A DNA stretch of 64,000 nucleotides from Algibacter miyuki (GCF_030409805.1 NZ_JAUFQP010000007.1:186001-250000); one strand, 5' to 3'. Shown: positions 54,146 to 62,930, counted from the stretch's first letter. The notes: a model not told the origin generated them from the letters alone. Program-made: numbers and translations.

Positions 54146-54337
54146 TTATTCGTCAATATCGCCGCCTGTGAAATATGCTAAATTAGTTTCTTCGCCATCT
54201 GCTACTTCATCAATATCGCCGCCAGTGAAATCTGTAAAATCTTCTGATACGTTTCCGTCGTTTAAATCTTGTTCAGTACATGAAGTAAATCCTACTACTA
54301 ATAATACTAATACGAATGTGATTTTTAATGTTTTCAT
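54146..54337 (-). CDS. Acidic 63-aa lipoprotein, array copy 9 (nearest to kinase)
   Basis: This is the array member closest to the kinase gene and the only one with a protein change (VLLVV for ALLVV in the signal peptide). The signal peptide ends GFTSC with Cys20 lipidated. The 44-residue mature part has 15 acidic and no basic residues and contains the motif FTGGDIDE twice. The stop is 66 bp before the kinase start. Secreted or surface-exposed lipoprotein is inferred from the lipobox; its job is unknown. The repeated FTGGDIDE units could bind a cation. Confidence 0.88.
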   Translation of the reverse strand: MKTLKITFVLVLLVVGFTSCTEQDLNDGNVSEDFTDFTGGDIDEVADGEETNLAYFTGGDIDE

Positions 54338-54395
54338 TTTTGTGTGTTTTTAGGTGAATTTTTTATTATTTAAGTGTGCTATTATGGATTGTAAT

Positions 54396-54587
54396 TTATT
54401 CGTCAATATCGCCGCCTGTGAAATATGCTAAATTAGTTTCTTCCCCATCTGCTACTTCATCAATATCGCCGCCTGTGAAATCTGTAAAATCTTCTGATAC
54501 GTTTCCATCATTTAAATCTTGCTCGGTACATGATGTAAATCCTACTACTAATAATGCTAATACGAATGTGATTTTTAATGTTTTCAT
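54396..54587 (-). CDS. Acidic 63-aa lipoprotein, array copy 8
   Basis: The protein is identical to copies 1-7. It sits 250 bp from copy 9, with a 58-bp spacer holding the same AT-rich leader (cacacaaaaATGAAAACATT). Its DNA has the silent variants cgtcaat and catcat compared with most copies. Confidence 0.88.
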   Translation of the reverse strand: MKTLKITFVLALLVVGFTSCTEQDLNDGNVSEDFTDFTGGDIDEVADGEETNLAYFTGGDIDE

Positions 54588-54645
54588 TTTTGTGTGTTTT
54601 TAGGTGAATTTTTTATTATTTAAGTGTGCTATTATGGATTGTAAT

Positions 54646-54837
54646 TTATTCGTCGATATCGCCACCTGTGAAATATGCCAAATTAGTTTCTTCCCCATCT
54701 GCTACTTCATCAATATCGCCGCCTGTGAAATCTGTAAAATCTTCTGATACGTTTCCGTCGTTTAAATCTTGCTCAGTACATGAAGTAAATCCTACTACTA
54801 ATAATGCTAATACGAATGTGATTTTTAATGTTTTCAT
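54646..54837 (-). CDS. Acidic 63-aa lipoprotein, array copy 7
   Basis: Protein identical to the seven other standard copies. The DNA differs silently (gccacctgtg and tgaagtaaat). Same spacing (250 bp) and leader as neighbouring copies. Confidence 0.88.
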   Translation of the reverse strand: MKTLKITFVLALLVVGFTSCTEQDLNDGNVSEDFTDFTGGDIDEVADGEETNLAYFTGGDIDE

Positions 54838-54895
54838 TTTTGTGTGTTTTTAGGTGAATTTTTTATTATTTAAGTGTGCTATTATGGATTGTAAT

Positions 54896-55087
54896 TTATT
54901 CGTCGATATCGCCGCCTGTGAAATATGCTAAATTAGTTTCTTCCCCATCTGCTACTTCATCAATATCGCCGCCTGTGAAATCTGTAAAATCTTCTGATAC
55001 GTTTCCGTCATTTAAATCTTGCTCAGTACATGATGTAAATCCTACTACTAATAATGCTAATACGAATGTGATTTTTAATGTTTTCAT
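54896..55087 (-). CDS. Acidic 63-aa lipoprotein, array copy 6
   Basis: Protein identical to the standard sequence. It begins the part of the array where the period is 251 bp, owing to one extra T before the start codon. The silent variant gtcattt is visible. Confidence 0.88.
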   Translation of the reverse strand: MKTLKITFVLALLVVGFTSCTEQDLNDGNVSEDFTDFTGGDIDEVADGEETNLAYFTGGDIDE

Positions 55088-55146
55088 TTTTTGTGTGTTT
55101 TTAGGTGAATTTTTTATTATTTAAGTGTGCTATTATGGATTGTAAT

Positions 55147-55338
55147 TTATTCGTCGATATCGCCGCCTGTGAAATATGCTAAATTAGTTTCTTCCCCATC
55201 TGCTACTTCATCAATATCGCCGCCTGTGAAATCTGTAAAATCTTCTGATACGTTTCCGTCGTTTAAATCTTGCTCAGTACATGATGTAAATCCTACTACT
55301 AATAATGCTAATACGAATGTGATTTTTAATGTTTTCAT
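55147..55338 (-). CDS. Acidic 63-aa lipoprotein, array copy 5
   Basis: Protein identical to the standard sequence (lipobox Cys20, two FTGGDIDE units). Spacing 251 bp on both sides. Confidence 0.88.
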   Translation of the reverse strand: MKTLKITFVLALLVVGFTSCTEQDLNDGNVSEDFTDFTGGDIDEVADGEETNLAYFTGGDIDE

Positions 55339-55397
55339 TTTTTGTGTGTTTTTAGGTGAATTTTTTATTATTTAAGTGTGCTATTATGAATTATAAT

Positions 55398-55589
55398 TTA
55401 TTCGTCAATATCGCCACCTGTGAAATATGCTAAATTAGTTTCTTCCCCATCTGCTACTTCATCAATATCGCCGCCTGTGAAATCTGTAAAATCTTCTGAT
55501 ACGTTTCCGTCGTTTAAATCTTGCTCAGTACATGATGTAAATCCTACTACTAATAATGCTAATACGAATGTGATTTTTAATGTTTTCAT
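55398..55589 (-). CDS. Acidic 63-aa lipoprotein, array copy 4
   Basis: Protein identical to the standard sequence. The spacer to its left differs slightly (tgaattataatt in place of tggattgtaatt), and one codon is silently changed (gccacctgtg). Confidence 0.88.
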   Translation of the reverse strand: MKTLKITFVLALLVVGFTSCTEQDLNDGNVSEDFTDFTGGDIDEVADGEETNLAYFTGGDIDE

Positions 55590-55648
55590 TTTTTGTGTGT
55601 TTTTAGGTGAATTTTTTATTATTTAAGTGTGCTATTATGGATTGTAAT

Positions 55649-55840
55649 TTATTCGTCGATATCACCGCCTGTGAAATATGCTAAATTAGTTTCTTCCCCA
55701 TCTGCTACTTCATCAATATCGCCGCCTGTGAAATCTGTAAAATCTTCTGATACGTTTCCGTCGTTTAAATCTTGCTCAGTACATGATGTAAATCCTACTA
55801 CTAATAATGCTAATACGAATGTGATTTTTAATGTTTTCAT
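55649..55840 (-). CDS. Acidic 63-aa lipoprotein, array copy 3
   Basis: Protein identical to the standard sequence. Silent variant atcaccgcc near the stop codon. Spacing 251 bp. Confidence 0.88.
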   Translation of the reverse strand: MKTLKITFVLALLVVGFTSCTEQDLNDGNVSEDFTDFTGGDIDEVADGEETNLAYFTGGDIDE

Positions 55841-55899
55841 TTTTTGTGTGTTTTTAGGTGAATTTTTTATTATTTAAGTGTGCTATTATGGATTGTAAT

Positions 55900-56091
55900 T
55901 TATTCGTCGATATCGCCGCCTGTGAAATATGCTAAATTAGTTTCTTCCCCATCTGCTACTTCATCAATATCGCCGCCTGTGAAATCTGTAAAATCTTCTG
56001 ATACGTTTCCGTCGTTTAAATCTTGCTCAGTACATGATGTAAATCCTACTACTAATAATGCTAATACGAATGTGATTTTTAATGTTTTCAT
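55900..56091 (-). CDS. Acidic 63-aa lipoprotein, array copy 2
   Basis: Protein and nearly all DNA are the same as copies 1 and 5. Spacing 251 bp. Confidence 0.88.
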   Translation of the reverse strand: MKTLKITFVLALLVVGFTSCTEQDLNDGNVSEDFTDFTGGDIDEVADGEETNLAYFTGGDIDE

Positions 56092-56150
56092 TTTTTGTGT
56101 GTTTTTAGGTGAATTTTTTATTATTTAAGTGTGCTATTATGGATTGTAAT

Positions 56151-56342
56151 TTATTCGTCGATATCGCCGCCTGTGAAATATGCTAAATTAGTTTCTTCCC
56201 CATCTGCTACTTCATCAATATCGCCGCCTGTGAAATCTGTAAAATCTTCTGATACGTTTCCGTCGTTTAAATCTTGCTCAGTACATGATGTAAATCCTAC
56301 TACTAATAATGCTAATACGAATGTGATTTTTAATGTTTTCAT
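56151..56342 (-). CDS. Acidic 63-aa lipoprotein, array copy 1 (promoter-proximal)
   Basis: This first copy on the minus strand shares its ~40-bp leader with the others; beyond that (56380 onward) its upstream DNA is unique, so the array's outside promoter should lie at about 56380-56450. No clear TAnnTTTG box was found. The signal peptide, lipobox and acidic tail are as in the other copies. Confidence 0.88.
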   Translation of the reverse strand: MKTLKITFVLALLVVGFTSCTEQDLNDGNVSEDFTDFTGGDIDEVADGEETNLAYFTGGDIDE

Positions 56343-56380
56343 TTTTTGTGTGTTTTTAGGTGAATTTTTTATTATTGAGA

Positions 56381-56648
56381 GTAAAATAACGATGAAGAAT
56401 ACTATTAAATTTCAGTAAAAAAACTTGATAATTATCTTAAAATCAACACTGCAAAAGTACACAAGAATTTGTATAATCTTGCCTCAAAATGAAATTTGAC
56501 ATGAAAAAAAGTGGAAAAACATGCCTTTTTGACATGTTTTTAAGTGTGGTTTTCCGCATAGAAAACCCCATAAACACTAGGATGAGGAGTAATTCTCTTA
56601 GTGAAAAATAAGGACAAAAACAAATTTTATCGATGAAATGCACTCATC
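56381..56648. other. Intergenic region upstream of the lipoprotein array
   Basis: It should hold the promoter of the array. A 66-codon minus-strand frame at 56443-56643 has no recognisable feature. I see no RNA gene or clear promoter consensus. Confidence 0.5.
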
Positions 56649-57656
56649 TTACAAAGTAGACTTGTTTTTAACGATGCTTGTTTTAACGATTTTTGTTTTA
56701 ACATCAGGGTTCGCGGGCAAATTTTGCATTCGCGTAATAAGCATTTGAGCCGCACTAATTCCCATAGCTTTCGCATGTTGCCTAATTGTGGTCAATTTTG
56801 GCAAAGTATGATTAGAGTCCGATTTACTCGCGAAGGCAATGACAGAGACGTCTTTCGGCACTTTTAAACCAAAATTTATAGCCGTATTTAGGGCTATTAT
56901 ACCCGAAGAACTGTCGGCAGCAACAATAGCGTCAATAGTTTTATTTTCCTTAAAAAAGTTCTTTATTATCTTTTGATGATCATCTTTTTTCTTTTTAATT
57001 TTTAAAACTAAAGGCTCTTGTTTTCCTTGTTCTAAAATAGCTTTATTATACCCTCGTTCGCGTAATTTTCCAACACTCAAATCGTTAATATTACTTATAA
57101 AAGCAATGTTCTTTCGCTTCTCTTTTATTAAGCTTTTTGTAGCATTATAAATCGCATCAAAATCGTCAACAATAACCTTATCACACATTACATCATGAGC
57201 TACCCTATCAAACATAACAATAGGTAATCCTTGCTTTATAATTTGCTTAAAATGTTCAATTTCGTTGTTAATTTGAGTTTCTTCGGCCACCGATAAAATA
57301 AAGCCATCAACACTACCACTTGCTAATAATTGTAGACTTTCTTTTTCTTTTACCAACGACTCGTTCGATATACAAGTAATTATATTATAGCCATGTTTTG
57401 CGGCTTCAGTTTCAATACCAAAAAGGACTTTGGCTATAAACCGGTTTAGAATATTTGGGATAATAACACCAATTGTTTTCGTCTTGTTGTTCTTTAAGCT
57501 TAGGGCGACTTTATTGGGCTTGTAGTTATATAATTCGGCAAGTTCTTTAACGCGTTTTACAGTTTCTTCTCCAATTTCTTCACTATTATTTAAAGCTTTT
57601 GAAACCGTCGAAATAGACACGTTTAACTCTTTTGCCAACATTTTTAAAGTAACCAT
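56649..57656 (-). CDS. LacI-family transcriptional regulator
   Basis: At 335 aa it has an N-terminal LacI helix-turn-helix (TLKMLAKELNVSISTVSKALN, trimmed at both ends to LAKELNVSISTVSKALN), a hinge helix (VALSLKNNKTKTIGVIIPNI region) and a periplasmic-binding-like effector domain (~60-335; DGFILSV, DAIVAADSSSGIIALN, TTIRQHAKAMG). Such regulators repress sugar-utilisation genes until an effector binds. No target palindrome is evident. It is divergent from the AraC gene at 57805; the KDPG aldolase/KDG kinase locus near the right edge is a possible target (inference). Confidence 0.95.
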   Translation of the reverse strand: MVTLKMLAKELNVSISTVSKALNNSEEIGEETVKRVKELAELYNYKPNKVALSLKNNKTKTIGVIIPNILNRFIAKVLFGIETEAAKHGYNIITCISNESLVKEKESLQLLASGSVDGFILSVAEETQINNEIEHFKQIIKQGLPIVMFDRVAHDVMCDKVIVDDFDAIYNATKSLIKEKRKNIAFISNINDLSVGKLRERGYNKAILEQGKQEPLVLKIKKKKDDHQKIIKNFFKENKTIDAIVAADSSSGIIALNTAINFGLKVPKDVSVIAFASKSDSNHTLPKLTTIRQHAKAMGISAAQMLITRMQNLPANPDVKTKIVKTSIVKNKSTL

Positions 57657-57804
57657 ACAATTTTATATAAAAGAAATGCAATTTACGAAAATACTTTTTG
57701 TCAATAACTGTCTCAAAAATTAAGTTTTATTTATTTTACTTTTACCAAAACAGACTTAAACACATAACACTCGCTAATAAAACATTTTTTTCATAAACAC
57801 CAAC

Positions 57805-58620
57805 ATGACCGAGCTTATAATAAAAGACAAAACCACCACGGATGAAACAATTAAAATTGAACCTTTCAGAAAAAACATTAGACAAACAAAACCTCATAAA
57901 CATAACAAATATTTAGAGTTTATATACTTTTCAAAAGCTAGCGGATACCATGTTATCGATAACTTTAAAATAGAAATAAAACAACCCGTTTTCTTCATAG
58001 TAAGAAAAGAACAAGTGCATTACTGGAACTTAAATTCGGAGCCAGAAGGCTATGTGATCATTATAAAAGAATCTTTTATTTCTCAATGTTTAGACATAGA
58101 AATCAAACAACAATTTCTAAAAATAAGTGCGTTTTCATATTTAGAACCCGAAAACAACATCACCATAGAGCAACTCTTCATTCTTCTAAGTAAAGAAAAC
58201 ACAAACCCAAATAATAAAACAGTTATAGAAGGCTTACTCAAAGCTTTATTAGGTAAACTACTTCAAATTGAAAGTCCAAAGCAACCACAAAACACCTCTA
58301 TTTATCACAAATACCTAGAGCTATTACATGCTCAAGAAAAGCTTTCGAACAGTGTAAAGCACTACGCTAACTTATTAAACACGAGCCCACAAAACTTAAA
58401 CACAAATTGCAGAAATGAGTGCGACAAATCGGCTTCAGAAATCTTATCCGATTTTATTTTAAGCGAAGCCAAACGCCTACTGATCTACTCAGAAAAAAAC
58501 ATTTCAGACATAGCGTATTCACTCTCTTTTAGAGATAACTCTCATTTTACTAAATATTTTAAACGCCACGTAGGCCAAACACCAAGTGAGTTTAAAGCAA
58601 ACACCTCATATATACCATGA
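57805..58620 (+). CDS. AraC-family transcriptional regulator
   Basis: The 271-aa protein has a cupin-like N-terminal sensing half (~15-110; KPHKHNKYLEFIYFSKASGYH trimmed, VFFIVRKEQVHYWNL) and the C-terminal double helix-turn-helix (~165-268; HYANLLNTSPQNLN, ILSEAKRLLIYSEKNISDIAYSL in part, FRDNSHFTKYFKRHVGQTPSEF). It precedes the TonB-dependent receptor gene by 73 bp on the same strand and may control it. Confidence 0.93.
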   Translation: MTELIIKDKTTTDETIKIEPFRKNIRQTKPHKHNKYLEFIYFSKASGYHVIDNFKIEIKQPVFFIVRKEQVHYWNLNSEPEGYVIIIKESFISQCLDIEIKQQFLKISAFSYLEPENNITIEQLFILLSKENTNPNNKTVIEGLLKALLGKLLQIESPKQPQNTSIYHKYLELLHAQEKLSNSVKHYANLLNTSPQNLNTNCRNECDKSASEILSDFILSEAKRLLIYSEKNISDIAYSLSFRDNSHFTKYFKRHVGQTPSEFKANTSYIP

Positions 58621-58658
58621 ATTTTTCAAAAAAGCCATTTTATTTTAATCAATTAGCA

Positions 58659-58666
58659 TAGTTTTG
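58659..58666 (+). promoter_or_regulatory. -7 box of the TonB-dependent receptor gene
   Basis: TAGTTTTG fits TAnnTTTG and lies 27 bp before the ATG at 58694, just past the AraC gene. Confidence 0.5.
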
Positions 58667-58693
58667 TCCCAAACAAAAACCTAACGCTAAAGC

Positions 58694-61201
58694 ATGAAAA
58701 CCAAAATTTCAATTCTACTCACACTACTCTTTTTCACCACATCATTAATGCAAAGTCAAATAATTGGTAAAATTATAGATGCAGACATTAATGAGCCCTT
58801 AGAATATGCGACAGCTGCATTATTTAACACCGACGGAAAATTAATTACAGGCGTTGTAACAAAGGCTGATGGTTCTTTTTCCTTGGAAGACATAAAAGCA
58901 GGAGGCTACTATTTGGAAGCTTCTTTTATGGGATACACCTCTTTTAAAAGCGAAACTATTACTGTAAACAGGAAAGGACAAACTATTGATTTGGGTGCCT
59001 TAAAACTGACCTTAGGAAGTCAGTTAAATGAAGTTTTAGTAAAAGCTGAACGCTCGGCCGTAGTGCATAAAATTGACCGTCAAGTATTCGACACCAAAAA
59101 ATATCAAAATAGCGAAGGCGGCAATGCAGTCGATGTTATTAAAAACTTACCATCGGTTACTGTCGATGGCCAAGGCGAAATTAGTGTACGTGGCAGTAAA
59201 GGTTTTACCGTGTTAGTAAATGGCAAACCCACTCAAGGTGATGCCAGCGCTATTTTAGCACAACTACCAGCAAATGCGCTAGAAACCGTGGAGCTTATTA
59301 CAGCTCCTTCTGCAAAATACGATCCGGAAGGCAAAGGCGGTATTTTAAATATTAAAACTAAAAAAGGTGCTACAAACGGTACTTTTGCTCAGGTAAATCT
59401 TCGTGGTGGCTTTCCATCTATTGAACCTTACGACACTAAAGTAGCCGCACAACGTTTCGGCATTGATGCTACAGTTAACAAACGTACCGATAAATGGAAC
59501 ATCTCACTTGGCGCCAGTTACCAACGCAACGATAAAACTGGCCGAAGAGAAGGCAATATGTTTATTATAAACGATGCCGAAAACAAAACCACCTTTCTAC
59601 CTTCGGATGGCGAACGTAGCTTTGACGACATTAGCTATAATGGTCGTTTTAATGTCGATTTTACACCCGATGAAAACAACGAATTTTCTTTAGGTTTTTT
59701 CGCAGGAAAACACACCAAAGAAAGGTTAGCAGATATTGTATATTATGATAATCATGCCGTTTCTCCAATTGGGACCGAAAACAGATTATACACTTTTGAA
59801 TACTACAACCACAACCTTAGAATTCGTAAAGGAGACTTTGCTTTAGGAAGTTTTGATTATGCCCATAAATTTAATAACAACTCAAAATTATCAACGTCTA
59901 TCCTATACGAATACACCTTTTTAGGAGGCCCAACAGTGAATGATAACTTAGGACATCCGGACAACTCGATTATCTATCAACAAGAATACAACACGAATGA
60001 CAATCCGCTTTACGGAACCCGTTTCAACCTAGATTATTTATGGAAACCGTTTTCATTCGGAACCATTGAAACAGGTTATCAATACCGAGATATCGATCAT
60101 AAAGGCGAGTTTATTTACGAACGTGATGGTAATTTAGTATCTGAATTTTCTAGTGATATTCAATTAAAACGTGCTATTCATTCAGGTTACGCACAATTAA
60201 CAGGTAAGAAAAACAAATGGGATTATGCAGCCGGCGTTCGTCTAGAATCAATGGATAGAACTTATACTGAAGCCTTAAAAAGCGAAACCACAACCAATTT
60301 ATACGAATATGATTTTGTAAAATTATTCCCTTCAGCATCGCTTCAATATGCTTTAAATGAAAAAACAAATATTAAAGCAGCCTATAGTAAACGTGTAGAA
60401 CGTACCACCACTTTAAAAATGAATAGTTTTGCGGAACGCGAACATTCTGAAGTTTTTGAGCAAGGTGATAATACACTATTACCAGAATTTATCGACTTAG
60501 TTGAATTAGGCCTAACCAAAAAGATAAAAGGCGGAAACTCGATATACGCAACCGCTTATTTTAGACACACCGATAATGTAATAAACCGCGTAAACACTTT
60601 AGCTTACGAAACAAATGGCGCCGTAATTGACAGCGTTATAAACCGTGTATATTCTAACGTTGGTAAAAGCAATGCTATTGGTTTAGAATTTGGAGCTACT
60701 ATAAAACCAACCAAAAACTGGAGCAATGTTATTGGTGCCAATGTGTATAATTATGCTATTGATGGTGTTTTAAATTTTAACCATAGAGATGGTGTTTCTC
60801 GTAGTTATGATATTGATACGGAATCTGCTATATACTCTTTCAATGTAAATTCGACTTACTCGTTTTGGGAAAATGCATCACTTCAATTTACATTCAACTA
60901 CCTATCTGCTAGAAACACAGCCATGGGCGAAGATTCTCGTTTTTACTCACCTAATTTAGCCTTTAGAAAAACCTTTCTTGATAATCGTTTAACCGCTACT
61001 TTACAATGGCAAAACATCGACATGGGTATGTTAAACACTAACGAACAAAGCATAACAACCTCGAGACCCGACCAATTTTACACTACAACAAATTATGTTT
61101 ACGAAGTCGATATGGTTTCCTTAAACCTATCATACACCTTTAATACGGTAAAAAATAAATCTAAATTTATTGATAGTGAATTTGGTAAAAAAGAATTTTA
61201 A
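58694..61201 (+). CDS. TonB-dependent receptor/outer-membrane beta-barrel protein
   Basis: The 835-aa protein has a signal peptide (to ~21, LMQSQ), a carboxypeptidase-regulatory domain (~22-105; GKIIDADINEPLEYATAAL), a plug (~120-220; GGNAVDVIKNLPSVTVDGQGEISVRGSKG trimmed to NAVDVIKNLPSVTVDGQG, then LVNGKPT) and a barrel of the outer-membrane-barrel-3 type (rest). This class differs from SusC: it is shorter and has no SusD partner. Substrate is unknown; common candidates are small siderophore-like or peptide ligands. A promoter box lies just upstream and a terminator follows. Confidence 0.92.
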   Translation: MKTKISILLTLLFFTTSLMQSQIIGKIIDADINEPLEYATAALFNTDGKLITGVVTKADGSFSLEDIKAGGYYLEASFMGYTSFKSETITVNRKGQTIDLGALKLTLGSQLNEVLVKAERSAVVHKIDRQVFDTKKYQNSEGGNAVDVIKNLPSVTVDGQGEISVRGSKGFTVLVNGKPTQGDASAILAQLPANALETVELITAPSAKYDPEGKGGILNIKTKKGATNGTFAQVNLRGGFPSIEPYDTKVAAQRFGIDATVNKRTDKWNISLGASYQRNDKTGRREGNMFIINDAENKTTFLPSDGERSFDDISYNGRFNVDFTPDENNEFSLGFFAGKHTKERLADIVYYDNHAVSPIGTENRLYTFEYYNHNLRIRKGDFALGSFDYAHKFNNNSKLSTSILYEYTFLGGPTVNDNLGHPDNSIIYQQEYNTNDNPLYGTRFNLDYLWKPFSFGTIETGYQYRDIDHKGEFIYERDGNLVSEFSSDIQLKRAIHSGYAQLTGKKNKWDYAAGVRLESMDRTYTEALKSETTTNLYEYDFVKLFPSASLQYALNEKTNIKAAYSKRVERTTTLKMNSFAEREHSEVFEQGDNTLLPEFIDLVELGLTKKIKGGNSIYATAYFRHTDNVINRVNTLAYETNGAVIDSVINRVYSNVGKSNAIGLEFGATIKPTKNWSNVIGANVYNYAIDGVLNFNHRDGVSRSYDIDTESAIYSFNVNSTYSFWENASLQFTFNYLSARNTAMGEDSRFYSPNLAFRKTFLDNRLTATLQWQNIDMGMLNTNEQSITTSRPDQFYTTTNYVYEVDMVSLNLSYTFNTVKNKSKFIDSEFGKKEF

Positions 61202-61225
61202 TACCATTTAATAAATTATATATTA

Positions 61226-61263
61226 AATCCTGTAAGACCATTAAGTTTTGCAGGGTTTTTTAT
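61226..61263 (+). terminator. Terminator of the receptor gene
   Basis: AATCCTGTAA (61226-61235) pairs with TTGCAGGGTT (61248-61257) with two G-U pairs, followed by a T-run. Confidence 0.75.
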
Positions 61264-61301
61264 TTTAATATTTAACTAACATCGCTCTCAGTTCTAGTTT
61301 G

Positions 61302-61309
61302 TATTTTTG
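61302..61309 (+). promoter_or_regulatory. -7 box of the HAD hydrolase gene
   Basis: TATTTTTG fits TAnnTTTG. It overlaps a possible TTG start at 61307, which supports the ATG at 61328 instead. Confidence 0.55.
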
Positions 61310-61327
61310 TTTTTTGAAAAAAATTAT

Positions 61328-62140
61328 ATGAATTTATCTGAAGTTAAACTTGTTGTCACCGATATGGATGGCACTTTACTGAACAACAATAGCGAAGTAA
61401 GCGATCGTTTTTTTAATCAATTTGAAGAATTAAAGAAACGAAACATTCATTTTGTTGCCGCAAGCGGAAGACAGTACCAAAGTATTTTACAAAAGCTTGA
61501 CAGCATAAAAAACGACATTTCTATTATTGCTGAAAATGGCGGCGTTATGCAACATAATAACGAAACCAATATTCTATTAAAACTTTCTTCGGAAGATGTG
61601 CTGAAATCTATTAAAACACTTCGGGAAATTACAGATTGTTATATTGTTTTATGCGGAAGAAAATCGGCTTACATTGAAACTACAAATGCTGATTTTATTT
61701 CAAAATTTAGCGAATATTACACAGCCTACACATCGGTTAACGACTTAACACAAGTAACCGACGACGACTTCCTGAAAATTGCGGTTTACCATTTTGAATC
61801 TTCCGAAGCATGTATTTTACCACATATTTCAGACATTGAAAAAGAATTTCAAGTCACGGTTTCTGGACAGAACTGGCTCGATATTTCGCATGAAGACGCC
61901 AACAAAGGCTATGCTCTCAAAAAGCTTCAAAAGGACATGGGAATTAGTAAAAATGAAACTATGGTTTTTGGAGATTATAACAACGATTTACAAATGTTAG
62001 AGCTAGCGCATTTTAGTTACGCCATGAAAAACGCCCACCCAAACGTAAAAAGAGTGGCTAATTTTGAAACTAAAAGCAATATGGAACAAGGTGTAGAAAC
62101 TATTTTAGAAAACTTAATACAGAGCGTTAAAATAGATTAG
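61328..62140 (+). CDS. Cof-type HAD-IIB hydrolase
   Basis: Starting at the ATG at 61328 (270 aa), the HAD motifs are motif I VVTDMDGTLLN (nucleophile and acid Asp), motif II AASGRQ, motif III Lys in GYALKKLQ, and motif IV FGDYNNDLQML (two acids). The large C2b cap lies between motifs II and III. These enzymes dephosphorylate small phosphate esters (sugar phosphates or cofactors) in the cytoplasm. It precedes a terminator. Confidence 0.93.
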   Translation: MNLSEVKLVVTDMDGTLLNNNSEVSDRFFNQFEELKKRNIHFVAASGRQYQSILQKLDSIKNDISIIAENGGVMQHNNETNILLKLSSEDVLKSIKTLREITDCYIVLCGRKSAYIETTNADFISKFSEYYTAYTSVNDLTQVTDDDFLKIAVYHFESSEACILPHISDIEKEFQVTVSGQNWLDISHEDANKGYALKKLQKDMGISKNETMVFGDYNNDLQMLELAHFSYAMKNAHPNVKRVANFETKSNMEQGVETILENLIQSVKID

Positions 62141-62152
62141 ATATTACTAAAC

Positions 62153-62185
62153 TGAAACATCTTAACTAAATTGAGGTGTTTCATT
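62153..62185 (+). terminator. Terminator of the HAD hydrolase gene
   Basis: GAAACATCTTAA pairs with TTGAGGTGTTTC (with G-U pairs) just after the stop. Confidence 0.6.
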
Positions 62186-62195
62186 ATAAGAAATA

Positions 62196-62239
62196 AAAAA
62201 AGCCTTTCATTTTTCAGCTAAGAAAAAGAAAGGCTTTTT
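62196..62239 (-). terminator. Terminator after the KDPG aldolase gene
   Basis: AAAAAGCCTTTC pairs with GAAAGGCTTTTT around a ~19-nt loop, with T-run on the minus strand; it can also act on the plus strand. Confidence 0.8.
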
Positions 62240-62261
62240 AATTTTTAAAGCGGTATTCTGC

Positions 62262-62930
62262 TTATTTTCTAACAGCTTCAATAATAGCTAATGCAGCCTT
62301 TACGTCTTGCTCTAATTTAGCGTAATCTTTATTCGCTATAATATCTTTAGAAATTAATTGAGACCCCATTCCAACGCAAGTTACACCTGCATCGAACCAT
62401 CCCGATAAATTTTCTTTAGTTGGCGAAACACCACCAGTTGGCATAATGCTTGTCCAAGGTTGTGGGCCTTTAATACCTTTTACAAATTTTGGTCCGTATA
62501 AATCACCAGGGAAAAGTTTCACGATTTCGCAACCTAACTCTTCAGCTCTTGCAATTTCAGTTAAACTTCCACATCCAGGAGACCATAAAACTTTTTTACG
62601 GTTACATGCAATTGCAATATCTTCTCTTAAAACAGGAGTTACTATAAAGTTTGCTCCTAAAGCCATATAAAGAGATGCTGCAGCACCATCGGTAACAGAG
62701 CCTACACCCATAATCATACCTGGTAATTCGGCAATAGCATACTTAGTTAATGCTCCAAAAACTTCGTGAGCGAAATCGCCACGAGCTGTAAATTCCATTA
62801 ACCTTGCACCACCATCGTAACACGCTTTTAGTACTTTTTTACTTAGTTCAATATCGTTATTGAAAAATAAAGGAATCATTCCTGTATCCTTCATAGCTTG
62901 TGCCACTTCTAATCTTGAAAATTGTGCCAT
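62262..62930 (-). CDS. eda: KDPG/KHG aldolase
   Basis: The 222-aa protein is a class I aldolase: LMEFTARGD (Glu in the active site), GANFIVTPV, and VKLFPGDLYGPKFVKG, where the Lys of VKLFPG forms the Schiff base as in Eda. It splits 2-keto-3-deoxy-6-phosphogluconate into pyruvate and glyceraldehyde-3-phosphate, in the Entner-Doudoroff and uronate pathways. The KDG kinase gene encoding the previous step lies 90 bp upstream on the same strand. This pair is typical of alginate- or pectin-degrading flavobacteria. Family length is usual (~210-220). Confidence 0.95.
   Translation of the reverse strand: MAQFSRLEVAQAMKDTGMIPLFFNNDIELSKKVLKACYDGGARLMEFTARGDFAHEVFGALTKYAIAELPGMIMGVGSVTDGAAASLYMALGANFIVTPVLREDIAIACNRKKVLWSPGCGSLTEIARAEELGCEIVKLFPGDLYGPKFVKGIKGPQPWTSIMPTGGVSPTKENLSGWFDAGVTCVGMGSQLISKDIIANKDYAKLEQDVKAALAIIEAVRK

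Larger units (their letters stand above)
54146..56380 (-). repeat. Nine-fold tandem array, 250/251-bp unit
   Basis: Each unit consists of a 192-bp gene plus a 58-59-bp spacer. Starts are spaced 250, 250, 250, 251, 251, 251, 251 and 251 bp. Units are >97% alike by eye; the differences I found inside genes are silent apart from one A-to-V in the signal peptide of the last copy. Confidence 0.93.

Noticed and set aside
54146-56342. Graspetide-type peptide precursor array (TGGDIDE looks like a T...D/E core)
   Set aside because: A lipoprotein signal peptide with Cys20 is present and no ATP-grasp enzyme is encoded nearby, so a lipoprotein is the better reading.
54060-56418. Plus-strand frames of 68-97 codons opposite the lipoprotein array
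   Set aside because: They repeat only because the array repeats; they are antisense shadows of the lipoprotein genes.
56443-56643. 66-codon minus-strand frame between the lipoprotein array and the LacI gene
   Set aside because: No signal, domain or repeat relation to the array; likely chance.
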